A DNA stretch of 64,000 nucleotides from Pyxidicoccus caerfyrddinensis (lineage in GTDB: Bacteria > Myxococcota > Myxococcia > Myxococcales > Myxococcaceae): assembly GCF_010894405.1 (NCBI RefSeq), contig NZ_JAAIYA010000008.1, positions 62,001-126,000 of the forward strand, given 5' to 3'. The position numbers and the translations under genes are program-made. Position 1 is the stretch's first letter. Each line of letters begins with the position of its first letter. The notes beneath the pieces were generated by a model. That model had not been told where the DNA came from. It did not search any database and was given only the letters and a program-made list of their open reading frames with translations. Shown piece by piece: positions 1 through 6,832 of the stretch.

Positions 1-241
1 AGAGCTTGACGGCATCACCTTCCGGAGTCAGTGCGTTCGTCCTTGCCTCGTAAGCAAGAACCCGAATCGCCTCGGCAAGCTTGGATGCATCATTCATGTC
101 CACGACCAGAACAGGGTTTGGTCGGCCGGAGAACGCTTCAATCACTACTGTCGCGCTATCGCCGTCTCTGTCCGCGGCGTAGCTCACGTTGAAGGATAGG
201 CCAAGCGCGAGGAGTGACAGCTGAGCAAATTTATTTTTCAT
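1..241 (-). CDS. Secreted hypothetical protein (5' part only)
   Basis: The gene runs off the left edge, so only the first 80 residues are visible. It starts with a Sec-type signal peptide (MKNKFAQLSLLALGLSF, cleavage probably after VSYAA), then a stretch with VVIEAFSGRPNPVLVV. A ribosome site AGGAAG lies about 9 bases before the ATG. It follows the 202-residue secreted protein by 31 bases, so the two are probably one transcript. I do not recognise the family. Export and co-transcription would fit a partner or inhibitor of the upstream protein, but that is inference. Base composition is lower in GC than the genes beyond 1.8 kb. Confidence 0.6.
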   Translation of the reverse strand, partial: MKNKFAQLSLLALGLSFNVSYAADRDGDSATVVIEAFSGRPNPVLVVDMNDASKLAEAIRVLAYEARTNALTPEGDAVKL

Positions 242-272
242 GACAGGCTTCCTGTTGGTCGCCAGGACCAGG

Positions 273-881
273 TCAATTGATTGTCACTGCGCCGGTATCC
301 TGAGTGGTGCTACTCGAGTAACTGCAGAAGTAGCCGCAAACCTGGGTGTACGGCCCCCGATTGGCGGACTCGATGCTATAGATTGCCTGTCCGCTCTCAT
401 CCACGTTTTTTGCATTGGTCCCGCCACGCTTGTGCGACCAACGGTCTCCGGTGTCCCTGTCTATCCGGTACCAGTGATAGTCGTATCCCGGTGCAACAAC
501 GAGCGCCAGTCTCGCCGGCCGGTCGGAGTCGCACTGCGAGGCATTTGTAGCTCCGGCAAAAAGAAATGTGTCCTTGCCGTTATACTGCTGAAGCGTGCCG
601 TCGAGGGCCGCGTAGGTCCTCACTTCGGCGCAACTCAAGGTGTTTGCGTTGATGGGGTTGTAGCCGAAGTACGCTCTGCCGGGCTGCGCAAACGTATTTG
701 TTGCTTCGTTTGTCGCGTAGTTGTAGCAATTGTTGTAGGAGACGCGATTGCTGGCGTTCCAGAATCCGGGGTCGTAGACAGGGGCGGTGAGGCCTGCAAT
801 CGCGCTATTGGTAGATAGCGAGAGAATGGCCAGCAGCAGGAATTCGCGAAGGCTTGTTGGGATTTTGATGTTGAAACGCAC
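273..881 (-). CDS. Secreted protein with possible Cys/His/Asp hydrolase triad
   Basis: 202 residues with an N-terminal signal peptide (about residues 1-29, ending NSAIA). The mature part has NNCYNYATN near residue 51, FAQPGRAYFGYNP near 64-76, DYHWYRIDRDTGDRWSHK near 133-150 and NVDESG near 158. A Cys followed by a His in an aromatic strand and then an Asp is the order seen in papain-like, CHAP and NlpC/P60 amidases and in some secreted toxins; that this is one of them is inference. Two Cys near the C-terminus (CGYFC) may form a disulfide. It is the first gene of a two-gene unit with the truncated secreted protein downstream. The gene has lower GC than the rest of the window and lies on the left side of the putative integration junction. 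Confidence 0.6.
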   Translation of the reverse strand: MRFNIKIPTSLREFLLLAILSLSTNSAIAGLTAPVYDPGFWNASNRVSYNNCYNYATNEATNTFAQPGRAYFGYNPINANTLSCAEVRTYAALDGTLQQYNGKDTFLFAGATNASQCDSDRPARLALVVAPGYDYHWYRIDRDTGDRWSHKRGGTNAKNVDESGQAIYSIESANRGPYTQVCGYFCSYSSSTTQDTGAVTIN

Positions 882-982
882 AAGACGTCCTTTCGTTGAA
901 TGTGGTTTTGTGAATCTACAGCCCGTTTTGGGTGATTGTCGGGTGGTTGTTCACCGGCTCATGCAGGCTCCTGAGCTTCTTC

Positions 983-1129
983 TCAAACAGGAAGCAGCGA
1001 AGGGGCAGGCAGACCCCGTCGGTAAGCCCCCGGGGCCTGACTCAGCCACTCCAGCACGGTGGGCTTCTGCCATCTGAGCGTCGTCCTGGCGGTCAGGAGC
1101 CTCTCGATTCCAGGAACATCCACGAGCAC
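983..1129 (-). CDS. Possible 48-residue ORF or gene remnant
   Basis: A GTG start at 1129 has a good ribosome site (GAGGAG) directly upstream. The 48-codon frame reads VPGIERLLTARTTL, then a Trp-rich stretch with WQKPTVLEWLSQAPGAYRRG. The composition looks protein-like rather than random. It overlaps the end of the fragment at 1093-1269 in another frame, so it may be the continuation of that gene after a frameshift or a piece of a different decayed gene. No family recognised. Confidence 0.22.
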   Translation of the reverse strand: MLVDVPGIERLLTARTTLRWQKPTVLEWLSQAPGAYRRGLPAPSLLPV

Positions 1130-1269
1130 TTCTCCTCAGCGGATGCGCGAGAAGCCAGCCCTTTCAGATGTTGGAACGTGCAACCGGTCACTACGCCGTT
1201 CGCGTGATGGCGCGTATCAACGCCGGTGTTCGCTAGAACGTTGTAGACGTCCGCGCCTTTCATCTTCAT
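1093..1269 (-). pseudogene. Truncated N-terminal fragment of a conserved hypothetical gene
   Basis: 58 codons from an ATG at 1269, with GAGGGGC upstream, to TGA. The opening ADVYNVLANTGVDTRHHAN, followed by VVTGCTF and GLASR, resembles from memory the N-terminus of a larger bacterial family that reads approximately TGV..LHHANSV.TSCTFL..GGL.SRG. That family runs to well over 100 residues, while this frame ends soon after the motif. I read it as a decayed remnant; a genuine small protein is the alternative. Confidence 0.33.
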
Positions 1270-1470
1270 GCGCCCCTCTTCTTCAATGGGTGGGTAGCCG
1301 AATTGGTTGGGATGTTACCATTTCAGGAGTTGATGGGGTACGCGGCCATCGAAATGACCACGAGGCACGGGAGGGTGCGGTGCTGGAGTTGGCTCGTCGC
1401 ATCCCCGAGCCGCGTGCCGCGCTGGGCTAGAGACGCCAGAGGGACACAGGGGCACATGATGAAAACAAGG

Positions 1471-1507
1471 ACAAAGAAAAACCCAGCAACCTGTTGAGAT
1501 TGCTGGG
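1471..1507 (-). terminator. Rho-independent terminator, minus strand
   Basis: Read on the minus strand, CCCAGCAA pairs perfectly with TTGCTGGG across a 10-base loop (1482-1507) and is followed by TTTTTCTTTG. It sits about 11 bases beyond the tmRNA-tail-like sequence and has no intact gene upstream on its strand. It therefore looks like the original terminator of the RNA gene whose end is left here. Confidence 0.75.
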
Positions 1508-1518
1508 CTTCTCGAGAT

Positions 1519-1580
1519 GGTGGCGGCGGGAATCGAAGCCGCCGCCGAAAGTCCGACCGTCAGCCCACCTTCGCCACAAG
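1519..1580 (-). other. tmRNA (ssrA) 3'-end-like relic, probable integration site
   Basis: On the minus strand the sequence reads GGACTTTCGGCGGCGGC, TTCGATT, CCCGCCGCC, ACCA. Typical tmRNA ends read TTTCGGACGCGGG, TTCGATT, CCCGCCGCC, TCCACCA. The T-loop and the 3' arm are preserved, but one T-stem pair is mismatched (C against C) and three bases before the ACCA are missing. No tmRNA 5' half or tag reading frame is found upstream on this strand. Integrative elements commonly insert at the ssrA 3' end and leave such copies. A decayed tRNA tail is the other reading. Confidence 0.45.
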
Positions 1581-1861
1581 TATGGGCGGCGGGGGGCCCT
1601 CTTGAGGGCGGCGGGCGGGTGTAGCGGGGCTGAGAAGAACCGCTGTCCGCGCTGGCCCGAGGTGGAAGTGCGGCCTCCTCCCCGACAGCAGCCCGGATGC
1701 GCCTTGCAGGAGGGCTTCTCCCTGCACGCCAGCACGCACCTTCACGCCAACGACAGGCAGGGACTGGAGCGCCTGTCGCGAGCGGAGGACGGCTCCGCGA
1801 AGAGAGCCCGGCTTCGGGTATCCTTCCCACACACGTCCGCGCAGAGGAGAGGACTGAGGCC

Positions 1862-3670
1862 ATGGCCACGTTGATTCCAGCCCTCAACCAGTGCCTTGGC
1901 CGCATGCAGGCGGGGGAGAAGCGCCTTGCGCGCCGCCTCGAGGAGAAGCTCGAGGACGACTACCTCCTCTGGTACGACGTGCCGGTCGGGGCGACGGGCC
2001 ATCACCCCGACTTCATCGTGCTCCACCCGCGGCGGGGCATCCTCGTCCTCGAAGTGAAGGACTGGCGACGGGAGGCCATCCAGTCCATCGACAAGGCCGG
2101 TACCACGCTCCTGACCAGCAGCGGGCCCAAGCGGGTGACCAACCCCTTCGAGCAGGCGCGCGTCCACGCGCAGCACATCAAGACCCTGCTGGAGCGGGAC
2201 CCGGCGCTCACGGACGTGGGCGGCGGCTTCCAGGGCAAGCTGAGCCTTCCCTGGAGCTACGGCGTCGTCCTCTCCAACATCACCCGTCGCCAGTTCGACG
2301 AAGGGGAGCTGGGCGAGGTCCTTCCCTCCCACCGGGTCCTCTGCAAGGACGAGATGACGGAGGACATTGCTCCCGAGGCCTTCCAGCAGCGGCTCTGGAG
2401 CATGTTTCCCTGGCAGCGGGAGCGGCCGCTCACCCTGCCTCAAATCGACCGCATCCGATGGCACATCTTCCCCGAGCTGCGGCTGGGAGGCACTCAGCTG
2501 GACTTCTTCGCGGAGCCGGATGCCGAGGCGGCCCTGCCGGACCTCCTCCACATCATGGACCTGCAACAGGAGCAGCTCGCGCGCAGCCTGGGCGAGGGGC
2601 ACCGGGTGATTCACGGTGTCGCGGGCTCGGGCAAGACGATGATTCTGGGCTTCCGCTGCCTCCAGCTGGCCAGGGTGCTGCGGCGTCCGGTGCTCGTGCT
2701 CTGCTTCAATCGCCCCCTGGCCGCGTGGCTCGAGCAGACGATGGCCGCGCGTGGGCTCGCGCACCAGGTGAGGGTCCGGAACTTCCATGCCTGGTGCCGG
2801 GACCAGTTGGTGCACTTCCAGGCGGGCCTGCCTCCCGACGGGCTCGCGCCCGGTGACTACGCCGAACAGCTCGCCCAGCGGGTCATCCGTGCCACCGACC
2901 AGGGACTCATCCCGCGGGGACAGTATGGCGCGGTGCTGGTGGACGAAGGACACGACTTCAAGCCGGAGTGGTTGAAGCTGGTGGCGCAGATGGTGAGCCC
3001 GGAAACCAACTCCCTCCTGATGCTGTACGACGACGCCCAGTCCATCTACCGCCGCGAGCGGTTCAGCTTCCGGAGCGTCGGCATCCAGGCCCAGGGGCGC
3101 ACCACCATCCTGCGGCTCAACTATCGCAACACGGCCGAGATTCTTCGCTTCGCCGCGGCGTTCGCCAAGGACGTCCTCAAGCCGGAGGAGGCGGACGAGG
3201 ACGGCGTTCCCCTCGTCCTCCCTCAAACCGCCGGGAGGCACGGCCCTCCACCCCGGCTGGTGGCCCTTCCGAGTCTCCGGGAGGAGGCCGACTACGTGGC
3301 CGGACACCTCCGGCAACTGCAAACGGAGGGCTTTCGCTGGAGCGACATGGCGCTGCTGTACCGGAGCTTCGAGGTGGGCGAGGCCGCCACCCAGCGCCTC
3401 GCGCACGCGGGCGTCCCCTTCCAATGGGTGGGAAAGCACACGCGCCAGTCGCCCCTCGATGCCGGGGAAGACTCCGTGAAGGTGCTCACCTTCCACGCCA
3501 GCAAGGGACTGGAGTTCCCCGTCGTCGCCATTCCGGGCCTTGGACGTCCGCATGCCAGGGCGGAGAGCCCCAAGGAGGAAGCCCGGTTGCTTTATGTGGC
3601 CATGACGCGGGCCATGGAGCGCCTCGTCGTCACCGGGGCGGAGGCCACGACAGGCCTCCTGCGTCCCTGA
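1862..3670 (+). CDS. NERD-domain nuclease fused to UvrD/Rep-like superfamily 1 helicase
   Basis: 602 residues from the ATG at 1862; the frame is open further upstream but conserved sequence starts here. Residues 1-130 form a NERD domain with the PD-(D/E)XK pattern: HPDFIVL (D50) and LVLEVKDW (E64, K66). Then come helicase motifs: Walker A GVAGSGKT near 251, VDEGHDF near 360, LYDDAQSIYR near 390, LTFHASKGLEFP near 541 and YVAMTRAMERL near the end. Nuclease-helicase proteins of this kind act on DNA ends and occur both as housekeeping repair enzymes and in phage-defence loci. It stands alone, transcribed away from the ssrA relic, and its 3' end faces kptA 24 bases away. The function is a family inference; whether this copy is defensive is open. 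Confidence 0.85.
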   Translation: MATLIPALNQCLGRMQAGEKRLARRLEEKLEDDYLLWYDVPVGATGHHPDFIVLHPRRGILVLEVKDWRREAIQSIDKAGTTLLTSSGPKRVTNPFEQARVHAQHIKTLLERDPALTDVGGGFQGKLSLPWSYGVVLSNITRRQFDEGELGEVLPSHRVLCKDEMTEDIAPEAFQQRLWSMFPWQRERPLTLPQIDRIRWHIFPELRLGGTQLDFFAEPDAEAALPDLLHIMDLQQEQLARSLGEGHRVIHGVAGSGKTMILGFRCLQLARVLRRPVLVLCFNRPLAAWLEQTMAARGLAHQVRVRNFHAWCRDQLVHFQAGLPPDGLAPGDYAEQLAQRVIRATDQGLIPRGQYGAVLVDEGHDFKPEWLKLVAQMVSPETNSLLMLYDDAQSIYRRERFSFRSVGIQAQGRTTILRLNYRNTAEILRFAAAFAKDVLKPEEADEDGVPLVLPQTAGRHGPPPRLVALPSLREEADYVAGHLRQLQTEGFRWSDMALLYRSFEVGEAATQRLAHAGVPFQWVGKHTRQSPLDAGEDSVKVLTFHASKGLEFPVVAIPGLGRPHARAESPKEEARLLYVAMTRAMERLVVTGAEATTGLLRP

Positions 3671-3694
3671 GCACGCCCGGCCGCTTCATCGCCT

Positions 3695-4351
3695 CTATGC
3701 TCCGGCCGCGGACGGGGCGGCCCCCTTCCCCACCCGTCCCTTCAGCTCCGCGAGCGCGGAGCCTCCCGGGCCATTGCAAGCGAGCACGTCCACGATGACG
3801 GCGGCGGGGATGGCGCGCGCGAGCAATACCCCGTTGGGTGCACGGAAGATGCGCAGCCCCGAGGCCCGCAGGCGCACAGGGGAGATGACCAGCAGCACAT
3901 CCACGCCGGCCCGCTTGCCCACCTTCGAGTCCACCGCGGCAGCCAGGTGGACGTGGGTGCGCGCCGCGGAATGCACTCCCTCCCCGGAGAGGATGGCGCG
4001 CGCGGCGACCACGGACGTGCCGTGATAGAGGAGCGCGTCTCCGGACACCTCGTCCCAGCTGCGCTCCAGCCCGTCGAGCGTCACGGGGGTGCCCTCCAGG
4101 GAGTGACCCTGCACAGCGCGCACCTGCTCGCCCCGTACCTCGAAGCGGGACTTGTTGTTCTCCGCGACCACCTCGTCGAACGCCCTGTGCGAGAGCCCCG
4201 TCATCCGCAGCACGTCGACGATGGGGGCAAAGCCCGCTGAGTCCATGGCGAGGCCCGTCTCCCGGGCACCATGACGCAACAACCACGACAGCTTCTTCGA
4301 CTTCTGGGCGAGTGCCTGGAATTGCTTCTCCGGGCGGTGTGCGCTGGCCAT
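3695..4351 (-). CDS. kptA: RNA 2'-phosphotransferase KptA/Tpt1
   Basis: 218 residues; ATG at 4351 preceded by AAAGGAAG. The family removes an internal 2'-phosphate from RNA using NAD+, giving ADP-ribose 1'',2''-cyclic phosphate; in eukaryotes this finishes tRNA splicing, while the bacterial role is unclear. Visible motifs are KLSWLLRHGARE near 18-30 (with the Arg-His pair), a winged-helix-like N-terminal half, LLYHGTS near 106-112 and ARTHVHLAAA near 129-138, then a C-terminal VDVLLVISPVRLR and ARAIPAAVI. Length matches the family. It is divergent from a LysR gene 103 bases away, which may control it. Its 3' end converges with the NERD helicase. Confidence 0.9.
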   Translation of the reverse strand: MASAHRPEKQFQALAQKSKKLSWLLRHGARETGLAMDSAGFAPIVDVLRMTGLSHRAFDEVVAENNKSRFEVRGEQVRAVQGHSLEGTPVTLDGLERSWDEVSGDALLYHGTSVVAARAILSGEGVHSAARTHVHLAAAVDSKVGKRAGVDVLLVISPVRLRASGLRIFRAPNGVLLARAIPAAVIVDVLACNGPGGSALAELKGRVGKGAAPSAAGA

Positions 4352-4454
4352 GAGCGTTCTTCCTTTCTTCTGATGCAGGAACACTAGCCGGCCCCTTCCC
4401 CGAGCACGAATCGGGACTTCTCTCCAGCTATCGAAAAGGCGGATAGTTCCACTC

Positions 4455-5309
4455 ATGGACACGGATGGGCTTCGCGCCCTGGTGGCGTTCGCGGAGGCTG
4501 GCTGCAACCTGACGCTCGCGGGGCGCACCATCGGGCTGTCCCAGCCGGCGATGCATGCACGGCTGCAAGGGGTGGCGCGGGCACTGGAGACCGACCTCTA
4601 TGAACGCCGGGGCCGGCGCCTCCAGCTCACCCCGGATGGAGCGCGCGTGCTCGCCTGGGCGCGTGACGTGCTCGAGCGTGAGCGCGCCCTGCGCGTGGAG
4701 CTGCGTCAGGGACACGCGGAGGAACGGGTGGTGCTCGCCTGTGGAGAGGGAGCGCTGGTGCATGTGGTGGCCGAGCGCATCGCTCCGCTCCTGCGCGAGC
4801 GGGCCGGCGTGCTCTCCTTCCTCGTGGTGGATGGCCCCGCCGCGGTCGCCGCGGTGGAGCGCGGCTCGGCGCACCTGGCGGTGGTGGCCGGCCCCGCTTC
4901 CAGTCCCCCGGGCCTGCGCTCGCAACCGCTCGTCACCGCCGCGCTGCTGGCCGTGGCCGCACGGCAGCATCCGCTGGCGCGGGCGGGGCGAGAGGTGGAG
5001 GTGGGGGCACTGCTCGAGCACCGACTCCTGGTGCCTCCGCTCGGCCGCGCCCTGCGCGCCACGCTGGAGGACGCCGCCGCGGCCCGTGGACGGGCACTCG
5101 AGGTCGCCGCGGAGGTGACCGGCTGGGAGGCGGTCTGCCGGCTCGCGGCCCTGGGCGTGGGGGTGGGCGTCATCAACGACGTGGTGGCCACCCCGGGCCT
5201 CGCACGCCTTGCCGTGCGCGGCCTGCCCCCGGTGACCTACCGGCTGCTGATGCGGCGTGGACGTGGCACGCGGCTCGCCGAAGAGGTGGTGCGGACCCTG
5301 CTCGGCTGA
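4455..5309 (+). CDS. LysR-family transcriptional regulator
   Basis: 284 residues. The N-terminal winged helix-turn-helix shows LRALVAFAEAG, LTLAGRTIGLSQPAMHARL and ERRGRRLQLTPDG, the classic LysR DNA-binding pattern, followed by a coiled linker and a periplasmic-binding-protein-like effector domain (residues about 90-284). There is no clear ribosome site before the ATG, so the message may be leaderless or the gene weakly translated. It is divergent from kptA with a 103-base gap. LysR proteins usually control the divergent neighbour, which would link RNA 2'-phosphotransferase expression to an unknown small molecule; that is inference. Confidence 0.85.
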   Translation: MDTDGLRALVAFAEAGCNLTLAGRTIGLSQPAMHARLQGVARALETDLYERRGRRLQLTPDGARVLAWARDVLERERALRVELRQGHAEERVVLACGEGALVHVVAERIAPLLRERAGVLSFLVVDGPAAVAAVERGSAHLAVVAGPASSPPGLRSQPLVTAALLAVAARQHPLARAGREVEVGALLEHRLLVPPLGRALRATLEDAAAARGRALEVAAEVTGWEAVCRLAALGVGVGVINDVVATPGLARLAVRGLPPVTYRLLMRRGRGTRLAEEVVRTLLG

Positions 5310-5346
5310 CGCCTCGTCTTGAACCACCCTCCCAGCGACAGGAGCT

Positions 5347-5841
5347 TCACCTGACGCGGGAGTGCTCGACGAGCCTTCCGCCCACCCAGGCGCAGGGCAG
5401 CACGGTGACGCAGAGGAGCAGCGGATACCAGAGCGGCCCGAACCCGGGGCCCTGGCTCCATGCCACCGCGACGCCCACGAGGCACAGGGCCAGGCCCACG
5501 CCACCGAGCCACAGGGCATGCAGCATCGGTCTGTGGGGCGCCAGCCGTGCCGCGACGTAGCAGCCGGCGATACCGAACACGGTGCGATACGCCGTCGCCA
5601 GCGCGAAGAGCGCGTCCGACATGGTCTGCTCCATGGGAGGGAAGACTCCCGCGGCGCGCAGGACCTCGTCCGTGGCCGAGGAGAGCACGGCATTCACCAG
5701 CAGGCCCGCGAACACCGCGCCCACGCCACGCAGCACGCGACGGGAAGGCCGCGCCGCGCACCCCACCGCGCCCGCGTTCGCCGTGACAGCCACTGCGCTT
5801 CCGGAGAGGGCTCCACCTCGAAGACCTTCATCGCTCCACAT
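5347..5841 (-). CDS. Small integral membrane protein
   Basis: 164 residues from the ATG at 5841, chosen because AAGGAGG lies eight bases upstream; the longer open frame has no such site. A polar N-terminus of about 40 residues is followed by four hydrophobic segments near residues 40-58, 75-95, 105-125 and 135-155, with VGAVFAGLLVNAVLSSATDE and MLHALWLGGVGLALCLVGVA as examples. No catalytic motif seen. It faces the LysR gene tail to tail and lies downstream of the Thr-Gly-repeat protein. Function unknown. Confidence 0.65.
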   Translation of the reverse strand: MWSDEGLRGGALSGSAVAVTANAGAVGCAARPSRRVLRGVGAVFAGLLVNAVLSSATDEVLRAAGVFPPMEQTMSDALFALATAYRTVFGIAGCYVAARLAPHRPMLHALWLGGVGLALCLVGVAVAWSQGPGFGPLWYPLLLCVTVLPCAWVGGRLVEHSRVR

Positions 5842-5956
5842 GTTCTTCCTCCTTGGGGTCGGGAGGCGGAACAGGCCCACGCTGGGCCTCGAGCCGCCTT
5901 TCACACCAAGGTCGGAGCGGGGCTCGCGAATTCGACATGCCTTTTTCGCAGTGACG

Positions 5957-6706
5957 TCAGTCCAGGCTCTGCTGGTCATCTTCCGAGCCTTGGATGCGCT
6001 TCCAGTTCTTCTTCTGGTTGGCGTCCCACTTCAGCTTGAGCAAGAGGTAGGCGAAGGTCGTACCGGGCGAGAGCCTGAGCGTCAGGTCACCCGTGGAGCC
6101 CTCGGTGCCTTGCGCGGTGACCATCACCTCGCCGTTGGTCGCCGACAGCGCCAGCGAAGCGCTGGAGCTGAAGACCTTGGCCGTCTTCGCCTTCAGGATC
6201 ATGAAGATCTGGTGCACCAGACGACCGCTGTCGCCGCACTCCTTGAGGTGGGCGAGCACGGCTGGCGAGTCGTTGGCCGCCTTGATGATGTCGCTTGGGT
6301 AGATGTCCAGCTTCACGAGGCAGAGCTGGTCGCGGCGCAGTTGCTCGTAGGCCACGGATGGCGAGAGCGTGACCGTGCCTGTGTCCGCACCCGTCCCCGT
6401 ACCCATGCCTGTGCCCATTCCAGTGTCCGTGCCCATTCCAGTGTCCGTGCCCGAGACCGGCACCGACACATCCACGGCGAGATCGACCGAGCTGGTGCCG
6501 GTGAAGTCAATCCTCGCCGTGGTGGCCCGGTGCACCTTCAGCCGGGCCACCGGGATGCGGCCGAGCACTTCGATGTAGTTCTGCTTCGTCAGCGGCGTCT
6601 TCTTGTCGCCGAACGAGCCAATCACCACGCTCGGCGCATTCGCACGGAAGTAGCTGAGACCCGCGAACTTCAAACTCGTATTGGTGATTCTGGCGTCGCC
6701 AGCCAT
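5957..6706 (-). CDS. Hypothetical protein with Thr-Gly-Met tandem repeat linker
   Basis: 249 residues from the ATG at 6706. No signal peptide. The first ~90 residues are beta-rich (TNTSLKFAGLSYF, SVVIGSFGDKKTPLT, VHRATTARIDFTG). Residues about 88-116 are a low-complexity linker of GTDTGM-type units. The C-terminal half has EQLRRDQLCLVKLDIYPSD, HQIFMILKAKTAKVFSSSA and a final LLLKLKWDANQKKNWKRI. The two halves look like separate domains joined by a flexible linker. Family not recognised. It lies 126 bases after the ABC export operon in the same direction, so it may be a late member of that transcript. Confidence 0.6.
   Translation of the reverse strand: MAGDARITNTSLKFAGLSYFRANAPSVVIGSFGDKKTPLTKQNYIEVLGRIPVARLKVHRATTARIDFTGTSSVDLAVDVSVPVSGTDTGMGTDTGMGTGMGTGTGADTGTVTLSPSVAYEQLRRDQLCLVKLDIYPSDIIKAANDSPAVLAHLKECGDSGRLVHQIFMILKAKTAKVFSSSASLALSATNGEVMVTAQGTEGSTGDLTLRLSPGTTFAYLLLKLKWDANQKKNWKRIQGSEDDQQSLD
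6411..6446. repeat. Perfect 18-bp tandem duplication within a coding linker
   Basis: GTGCCCATTCCAGTGTCC occurs twice back to back (6411-6428, 6429-6446) inside a longer stretch of related 6-base units. It encodes the Thr/Gly/Met linker of the minus-strand protein. Eighteen bases is a multiple of three, so slippage would change linker length without breaking the frame. Confidence 0.85.
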
Positions 6707-6832
6707 CTTGGATTCCCCCCTGAGCACCGCTGTGAGCGCGGTGACTGTCACTCAGGAGGGAGGGTGGCGCTGACGGATGTGACGGTCCGGACCCAGTCAT
6801 CAGCCCGGAGGCACCCGGGCTCCGAGCGAGCC

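Larger units (their letters stand above)
882..1861. other. Gene-poor stretch with remnants and an RNA-end relic
   Basis: Nearly 1 kb without an intact recognised gene. It holds two short minus-strand fragments (983-1129, 1093-1269), a strong hairpin terminator (1471-1507) and a tmRNA 3'-end-like sequence (1519-1580). The parts 1270-1470 and 1581-1861 show nothing I can assign beyond the upstream region of the NERD helicase gene. Composition shifts here from the lower-GC left edge to the high GC of the rest of the window. Confidence 0.5.

Noticed and set aside
1742-3553. 603-codon minus-strand frame opposite the NERD helicase
   Set aside because: The plus-strand product has complete nuclease and helicase motifs; the minus frame has none.
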